In this document: positions 6,437 through 9,691 of the stretch, in pieces | Layout: each line of letters begins with the position of its first letter | How positions within the stretch are numbered: position 1 is the stretch's first letter | Source: Kordiimonadaceae bacterium | Lineage (GTDB): Bacteria > Pseudomonadota > Alphaproteobacteria > Sphingomonadales > Kordiimonadaceae | Direction of reading: 5' to 3' | Length of the DNA stretch: 9,691 bases | NCBI GenBank assembly: GCA_014238195.1 | Contig: JABABO010000157.1 | Coordinates: 1-9,691, forward strand | The notes under the pieces: generated by a model | What the model saw: the letters and a program-made list of their open reading frames with translations, nothing else | The model's database searches: none | What the model was told of the DNA's origin: nothing | Program-made: the position numbers and the translations under genes

Positions 6437-7102
6437 CTAAGATTTACCGAACACGCTTTCGGCTGTTGGCTCATCATCGGCGACACGTTTAGTCTTTTCC
6501 TTTAATGGCGGAAGTTCTGGTGCCATCTCAACTTCTACAATGATTTCTGGCTCCTTAATTTCACCTTTTTCAAGCAATTTTGCCCGACGTGCAGACGCAG
6601 CTTTGACCACCTCATCAAGTTCTGATTGACGGCAAAGACCTAACCCAACAGGGTCCTGTGCGCGAATATTAGTGCTATTCCAGTGGCTGCGATCACGAAT
6701 AGCAGATATTGTCGGCTTCGTTGTTCCCACCAAACGACTGATTTGCAAGTCAGATAGCTCTGGATGATTACGCACTAACCAAGCAATGGCATCTGGTTTA
6801 TCTTGCCGCTTAGAAACAGGGGTATAGCGTGGCCCTTTTGTACGGGCGCGTGCTTCTACGTCATGGTGTTTGATTTGTAGTGCCGCTTTTGGGTCTGCTT
6901 CGCAGCGTTTCAGCTCAGCGGGTTCCAATTGACCATTCATTGTCGGATCTTGACCAACCATATTGGCACCAATCGTACCATCTGCCACACCTTGAACCTC
7001 TAGCTCATGCAAACCACAAAAAGCTGCAATTTGCTTAAATGTTAGGCCCGTATTATCAACGAGCCAAACAGCAGTTGCCATCGGCATTAAAGGCTGTGTC
7101 AT
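6437..7102 (-). CDS. trcR: DUF1013 family regulator (cell cycle transcriptional regulator TrcR)
   Basis: A 221-residue protein of the DUF1013 family, found in alphaproteobacteria and named TrcR in current annotation as a cell-cycle transcriptional regulator. Two helix-turn-helix-like segments are visible: GLTFKQIAAFCGLHELEV (19-36) and LSDLQISRLVGTTKPTISAI (116-135). Between them is the conserved VADGTIGANMVGQDPT (39-54) region, and RSHWN (138-142) follows the second. The C-terminus (from about 180) is a charged Glu/Lys/Pro-rich tail. The start at 7102 has AAGGA 8-9 bases upstream, with a leader hairpin CCCGTT/AACGGG at 7129-7147. It lies 174 bp downstream of the quinone oxidoreductase on the same strand; the gap is rich in palindromes and TGATAA motifs and probably holds its own promoter. 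The family call is firm; the regulatory role is from naming, not from this sequence. Confidence 0.88.
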   Translation of the reverse strand: MTQPLMPMATAVWLVDNTGLTFKQIAAFCGLHELEVQGVADGTIGANMVGQDPTMNGQLEPAELKRCEADPKAALQIKHHDVEARARTKGPRYTPVSKRQDKPDAIAWLVRNHPELSDLQISRLVGTTKPTISAIRDRSHWNSTNIRAQDPVGLGLCRQSELDEVVKAASARRAKLLEKGEIKEPEIIVEVEMAPELPPLKEKTKRVADDEPTAESVFGKS

Positions 7103-7208
7103 GTATTATTTCCTTAAAATATAGCTTCCCCGTTCTGATAAAACGGGTGTATCCCTGATTTATCAGCCTCATTTCATTTGATCATCATGATAAAAAAGAA
7201 AGAGGAGA

Positions 7209-7224
7209 AGAAACAATTGTTTCT
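7209..7224. promoter_or_regulatory. 16-bp perfect palindrome upstream of trcR
   Basis: AGAAACAATTGTTTCT is a perfect 16-bp palindrome about 107-122 bases upstream of the trcR start. On the minus strand its TTGTTT (7216-7211) is followed after 18 bp by TATCAT (7192-7187), a possible promoter whose -35 would lie inside the palindrome. It may be an operator; the binding protein is unknown. Confidence 0.45.
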
Positions 7225-7276
7225 GACAAGTTCATGCTTATCACCTTAATCCCCGTTTGTCACCCTTTGATTAGCT

Positions 7277-8284
7277 TTATTGGTCAAGATTTAAAACCAA
7301 TTTCCCCATATGATGACTGGCTTCCATATCTGTGTGGGCCTTCGCTGCTTCAGAAAGACTATATGTCTGGTGCAACAAGGGCCTCACACGACCATCGCTT
7401 ATAAGCGGCCAAACATGGCGGTGTAATTCAGCCGCGACAGCTGCTTTAAAAGTCGTACTGCGCGCACGTAGCGTACTGCCCGTAAACGTCAGACGTTTTA
7501 GCATGATAGGCAGCATATTAAAATCAGTCACCACAGGGCCATGCAAAAAAGCAATGCTCACATGCCGGCCATCCATAGCCATACACTGTATATTACGAGG
7601 AATATAATCACCCCCCACCATGTCCAAAACTACATTGACCCCTGCCCCATTAGTGAATTTATCGACAGCTGCAACAAAATCTTCTTCGCGGTAATTTACC
7701 GTCAGATCAGCACCAATATTTTTACAAAAATCTGCTTTTTCTTGACTGCCTACTGTTGTAATCACCGACACCCCAAATACATTGGCTAACTGAATAGCCG
7801 TTGATCCAATGCCGCTGGACCCACCATGCACTAGTAATGTTTCGCCTTGGTCAAGATAGGCCCGTTCAAAAACATTCGACCAAACGGTAAAAAAAGTTTC
7901 TGGAAGGCTTGCAGCCTCAGTGTACGATAATCCAGCAGGTATGGGTAAAACACTCCCAGTGTGGGCGGTCGCATATTCAGCATACCCACCACCAGCGATC
8001 AAGGCACACACTTTGTCACCAACTTGGTGGTCTGCTACAATATCACCAACAGCAATAATATCACCAGCAACCTCAAGCCCGGGAATATCACTGGCCCCAG
8101 CTGGCGCAGGGTACAAGCCTTTGCGTTGCACACAGTCTGGTCTGTTAACACCAGCAGCGCGGACTTTGATTAACACTTCGTCGTCATTGGGTTTTGGGAT
8201 ATCACGCAAAGCCAACTGCAACACATCAGGACCGCCTGGTGTTGTGATTTCAACCGCTTGCATTTTCTTTTTGCCTGTTTGCAT
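7277..8284 (-). CDS. NAD(P)H-quinone oxidoreductase, PIG3 (TIGR02824) family
   Basis: A 335-residue zinc-independent medium-chain dehydrogenase/reductase that would reduce quinones or other electrophilic carbonyls with NAD(P)H in the cytosol. The conserved start MQAVEITTPGGPDVL (8-22) leads the GroES-like domain, with AAGVNRPD (43-50), GASDIPGLEVAG (63-74) and ALIAGGGYAEY (94-104). LPETFFTVWSNVFE (127-140) and the Rossmann loop HGGSSGIGSTA (153-163) follow. The PIG3 family match is close along the entire length. I chose the ATG at 8284 because GAGGGAG lies just upstream; the longer reading to 8338 adds an unrelated 18-residue segment, and a start at 8263 (MQAVEI) is also possible. A promoter is visible at 8310-8338 and a 14-bp palindrome lies upstream of it. 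It is divergent from DUF1192 and precedes trcR, a common alphaproteobacterial arrangement. Confidence 0.93.
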   Translation of the reverse strand: MQTGKKKMQAVEITTPGGPDVLQLALRDIPKPNDDEVLIKVRAAGVNRPDCVQRKGLYPAPAGASDIPGLEVAGDIIAVGDIVADHQVGDKVCALIAGGGYAEYATAHTGSVLPIPAGLSYTEAASLPETFFTVWSNVFERAYLDQGETLLVHGGSSGIGSTAIQLANVFGVSVITTVGSQEKADFCKNIGADLTVNYREEDFVAAVDKFTNGAGVNVVLDMVGGDYIPRNIQCMAMDGRHVSIAFLHGPVVTDFNMLPIMLKRLTFTGSTLRARSTTFKAAVAAELHRHVWPLISDGRVRPLLHQTYSLSEAAKAHTDMEASHHMGKLVLNLDQ

Positions 8285-8309
8285 GACATTCTCCCTCGTG
8301 ACTGTTATA

Positions 8310-8338
8310 AATATGTACACACGTTTGTAAATGGTCAA
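8310..8338 (-). promoter_or_regulatory. Candidate sigma-70 promoter of the quinone oxidoreductase
   Basis: On the minus strand, -35 TTGACC (8338-8333) and -10 CATATT (8315-8310) are spaced by 17 bp. The expected start near 8303 gives a leader of about 19 nt that contains the GAGGGAG ribosome binding site. Confidence 0.5.
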
Positions 8339-8350
8339 TCCTTTGCAACG

Positions 8351-8364
8351 GATGTGATCACATC
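8351..8364. promoter_or_regulatory. 14-bp perfect palindrome in a divergent promoter region
   Basis: GATGTGATCACATC is a perfect palindrome between the divergent quinone oxidoreductase and DUF1192 genes. Its centre is about 55 bp upstream of the predicted oxidoreductase start site and about 32 bp upstream of the DUF1192 start codon, so one bound regulator could affect both genes. The regulator is unknown. Confidence 0.5.
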
Positions 8365-8389
8365 TGGGAGTTATATTAGGAGGGCCATG

Positions 8390-8581
8390 ATGAATTTTGA
8401 TGATGCACCTGTGAAAAAAGACACACCCTTAACGGCGGTTGAGACAGAAGATTTATCGACTATCTCTATCGATGAATTGCAAGACCGTGTGACACGCCTA
8501 GCCCAAGAAATCACCAGAACTAAGGCTGAAATTAACGCCAAAGGGTCTTCCCGCACAACAGCAGAAGCCTTTTTCAATTAA
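8390..8581 (+). CDS. DUF1192 family small protein
   Basis: A 63-residue acidic, helical protein of the alphaproteobacterial DUF1192 family. The signature is LSTISIDELQDRVTRLAQEI (about 22-41), giving an amphipathic helix, and the C-terminal motif SRTTAEAFFN, close to the family's usual SRAAADAFF ending. Function is unknown. Two adjacent Met codons exist at 8387 and 8390; AGGAGGG (8378-8384) leaves only 2 bases to the first but 5 to the second, so I chose 8390. It is divergent from the quinone oxidoreductase, as in many alphaproteobacteria, and is followed by a hairpin plus T-tract at 8612-8646. Confidence 0.88.
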   Translation: MNFDDAPVKKDTPLTAVETEDLSTISIDELQDRVTRLAQEITRTKAEINAKGSSRTTAEAFFN

Positions 8582-8611
8582 GCGCCTTGGATTGGTTCAA
8601 ATGCGAATCAA

Positions 8612-8646
8612 GGCGCGCGGAAACCGCACGCCATTATTATTTTTTG
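8612..8646 (+). terminator. Probable intrinsic terminator of the DUF1192 gene, with overlapping alternative hairpin
   Basis: GGCG-c-GCGG (8612-8620), loop AAA, CCGC-a-CGCC (8624-8632) forms 8 pairs with one C/A mismatch, followed by a T-rich tract (8633-8645). A second hairpin, 8582-8616 (GCGCCTT/AAGGCGC plus GATT/AATC with one bulged G), shares bases 8612-8616, so the two cannot both form completely. Confidence 0.65.
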
Positions 8647-8665
8647 AAGCAATGTCAACAGGTGC

Positions 8666-9163
8666 TTAAGCAGCTGCCTGGGTCTCCGATTTTTCGGCTT
8701 CAATGGTTTTCGGGCCTGAATGCCCACCATTTGAGCCCACATCATTAATCGAAATATGACGTGGTTTCTTATGATCTGGGATCACACGCTTTAGATCGAC
8801 ACTTAACAGGCCATTTTCAATGATTGCTTCACCAACTTCAATGGTATCCGCTAATTCAAAGCGACGCTCAAAAGCGCGCTTTGCAATCCCGCGGTGAATG
8901 AAGCTGCGCTCCTCGCTGGATGGGTTTGCTTTGCCAATCAGCAATAACGTGCCATCTTCCAACGTGACATTCAGTTCGCCAATAGTAAATCCTGCAACAG
9001 CCATGGTAATGCGATAGTCATCCTCGCTGACTTTTTCAATATTATAGGGTGGATAGGCATCACGGCCATCATTTTCACCTGTTAAAGCCGAATCGAGCAT
9101 TTGGTTTAAATGGTCAAATCCAACCGAACTTCTAAGGAGTGGGGAAAGGTCAAAACGTCTCAT
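8666..9163 (-). CDS. ibpA: Hsp20 small heat-shock chaperone, IbpA-like (class A)
   Basis: A 165-residue small heat-shock protein, an ATP-independent holdase that binds unfolding proteins in large oligomers and passes them to DnaK/ClpB. The class A signature YPPYNI (37-42) opens the alpha-crystallin domain, with AVAGFTIGEL (55-64), FERRFEL, NGLLSVDLKRVIPD (about 117-130) and KKPRHISIN. The C-terminal I-x-I anchor is ISI (137-139). A Gly/Ser-rich and acidic tail of about 25 residues is non-conserved and longer than in E. coli IbpA. The start at 9163 is the only sensible one: the nearby ATG at 9168 hits a stop at once. AAGGA lies about 8-12 bases upstream inside a hairpin. The gene has an RpoH-type promoter and a ROSE-like leader. 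It converges with DUF1192 and is insulated from rpmE by a terminator. The symbol is assigned by class similarity. Confidence 0.95.
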   Translation of the reverse strand: MRRFDLSPLLRSSVGFDHLNQMLDSALTGENDGRDAYPPYNIEKVSEDDYRITMAVAGFTIGELNVTLEDGTLLLIGKANPSSEERSFIHRGIAKRAFERRFELADTIEVGEAIIENGLLSVDLKRVIPDHKKPRHISINDVGSNGGHSGPKTIEAEKSETQAAA

Positions 9164-9252
9164 ATCATGTGTCCTTCTCTAAGCGACAAAATCATTATGC
9201 TTGCCAATGCGGCCAAGCGGTTTACAGCAGCCCTGCCTTTGCAGCAACTACA
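9164..9252 (-). ncRNA. Putative ROSE-type RNA thermometer in the hsp20 leader
   Basis: The approximately 89-nt leader can fold into several hairpins. The one next to the start (9170-9188) pairs UGUC-CUU with AAG-GACA around an AGAG loop and sequesters the Shine-Dalgarno. The anti-SD strand reads UCGCU with the G bulged, matching the UYGCU motif of ROSE elements in alphaproteobacterial small heat-shock genes. An upstream hairpin (9199-9218) pairs GCUUG-CC with GG-CAAGC, also with one bulged G; a weaker CUGC/GCAG stem precedes it. On heating, the weak terminal hairpin would melt and allow translation. The structure was read by eye, not computed. Confidence 0.7.
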
Positions 9253-9258
9253 GTATTG

Positions 9259-9287
9259 ATATGGGACGGTTACAAATATCCTTCAAG
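9259..9287 (-). promoter_or_regulatory. RpoH (sigma-32) heat-shock promoter of hsp20
   Basis: On the minus strand, CTTGAA (9287-9282) matches the sigma-32 -35 core exactly. After 15 bp comes TCCCATAT (9266-9259), 7 of 8 to the CCCCATnT -10. The predicted start near 9252 sets the 5' end of the ROSE-like leader. Confidence 0.8.
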
Positions 9288-9327
9288 ACTATCCGTGTGA
9301 AAAATTTAATACCCCTGAAAACCATAA

Positions 9328-9361
9328 AGAAAAAAAAGAGCGATCAAATCAGAACGCTCTT
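9328..9361 (-). terminator. Intrinsic terminator of rpmE
   Basis: On the minus strand, AAGAGCG (9361-9355) pairs perfectly with CGCTCTT (9342-9336) around a 12-base loop and runs directly into a T-tract (9335-9330, then TTT after one C). It begins 26 bases after the rpmE stop and lies upstream of the hsp20 promoter, so it separates L31 transcription from heat-shock control. Confidence 0.85.
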
Positions 9362-9387
9362 ATTAAATTCGCTTAAATTTCAATGGC

Positions 9388-9612
9388 TTATTTCTTTAAT
9401 GAAAAAGCACCAAACCGTTTGTTAAACTGATCAACACGCCCACCTGTTACATTGGCACGGCTACCGCCTGTCCAAGCTGGATGAGATTTAGGATCAATTT
9501 CCAAAGTCATAGTATCGCCTTCAGACCCCCAAGTGGAACGGGTTTCAAAAGTCGAGCCATCTGTCATGACCACTTTAATCGTGTGATAATCGGGATGAAT
9601 TCCGTCTTTCAT
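9388..9612 (-). CDS. rpmE: 50S ribosomal protein L31 (cysteine-free type)
   Basis: A 74-residue L31, a small protein at the central protuberance that bridges the two ribosomal subunits. The conserved MKxGIHPDYH start (1-10), STWGSEGDT (26-34) and SHPAWTGG (43-50) match bacterial L31 of the type usual in alphaproteobacteria. The zinc-binding cysteines of the E. coli type are absent (M16 stands where a Cys occurs), so this is a zinc-independent C-minus form. The start at 9612 has AGGAGAG about 6 bases upstream; the longer reading to 9687 adds a non-conserved Cys-containing segment and is rejected. The 79 bases upstream to the window edge show a 7-bp direct repeat, CACACAG (9638-9644 and 9654-9660), but no clear promoter. 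Followed by an intrinsic terminator. Confidence 0.95.
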   Translation of the reverse strand: MKDGIHPDYHTIKVVMTDGSTFETRSTWGSEGDTMTLEIDPKSHPAWTGGSRANVTGGRVDQFNKRFGAFSLKK

Positions 9613-9691
9613 TTTTTCTCTCCTAGTCTTCAACCAACACACAGTTTCTGTCCCACACAGGGGCAAACACGCTGGGCGACCATACAAATTG

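Noticed and set aside
8285..8338. Longer N-terminus for the quinone oxidoreductase
   Set aside because: The extra 18 residues are not family-like, and the region holds the ribosome binding site and the promoter.
8351..8364. CRP/FNR binding site (contains TGTGA and TCACA)
   Set aside because: The half-sites touch as TGTGATCACA with no 6-bp (CRP) or 4-bp (FNR) spacer, so the usual dimer geometry is not met. Kept only as an unassigned palindrome.
9613..9687. Longer N-terminus for L31
   Set aside because: Conserved L31 proteins begin at MKxGIHPDYH and AGGAGAG lies right before that Met.

Overview
The window reads as ordinary chromosome from an alphaproteobacterium with moderate, somewhat AT-leaning base composition. 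The lineage call rests on a DUF1013/TrcR regulator, a DUF1192 protein, two YdcH/DUF465 small proteins, a cysteine-free L31 and an IbpA-type small heat-shock protein with an apparent ROSE-type leader. I see no mobile element, phage gene, CRISPR array, tRNA or rRNA. The sequence gives no sound basis for a genus.

Layout from left to right. The 5' two-thirds of priA (replication restart helicase) runs leftward off the window edge and carries five perfect in-frame copies of a 12-bp repeat. Divergent from it is tal, a small decameric-type transaldolase. tal converges on the purE-purK operon (minus strand; AIR to CAIR in purine synthesis), and its likely terminator lies inside the 3' end of purK. 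A GTG-started diguanylate cyclase diverges from purE. Next come two YdcH/DUF465 coiled-coil genes (5038-5259 minus, 6091-6261 plus) flanking a TIGR02444/DUF2390 gene (5344-5838). Then a minus-strand pair follows: a PIG3-type NAD(P)H quinone oxidoreductase upstream of trcR. A DUF1192 gene diverges from the oxidoreductase. The right end holds an IbpA-type hsp20 gene and rpmE (L31), both on the minus strand and separated by a strong intrinsic terminator.

Most genes are housekeeping, and I find no convincing new multi-gene system. The most interesting signals are regulatory. hsp20 has a near-consensus RpoH (sigma-32) promoter and an approximately 89-nt leader that ends in a hairpin masking the Shine-Dalgarno opposite a UCGCU with a bulged G, the hallmark of ROSE RNA thermometers. 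Other items are several perfect palindromes in divergent or leader regions, repeated TGATAA motifs upstream of trcR, an intragenic terminator and the priA minisatellite. No gene-free stretch exceeds 300 bases; the longest, 5839-6090, holds only a ribosome binding site for the next gene and weak AT-rich elements.
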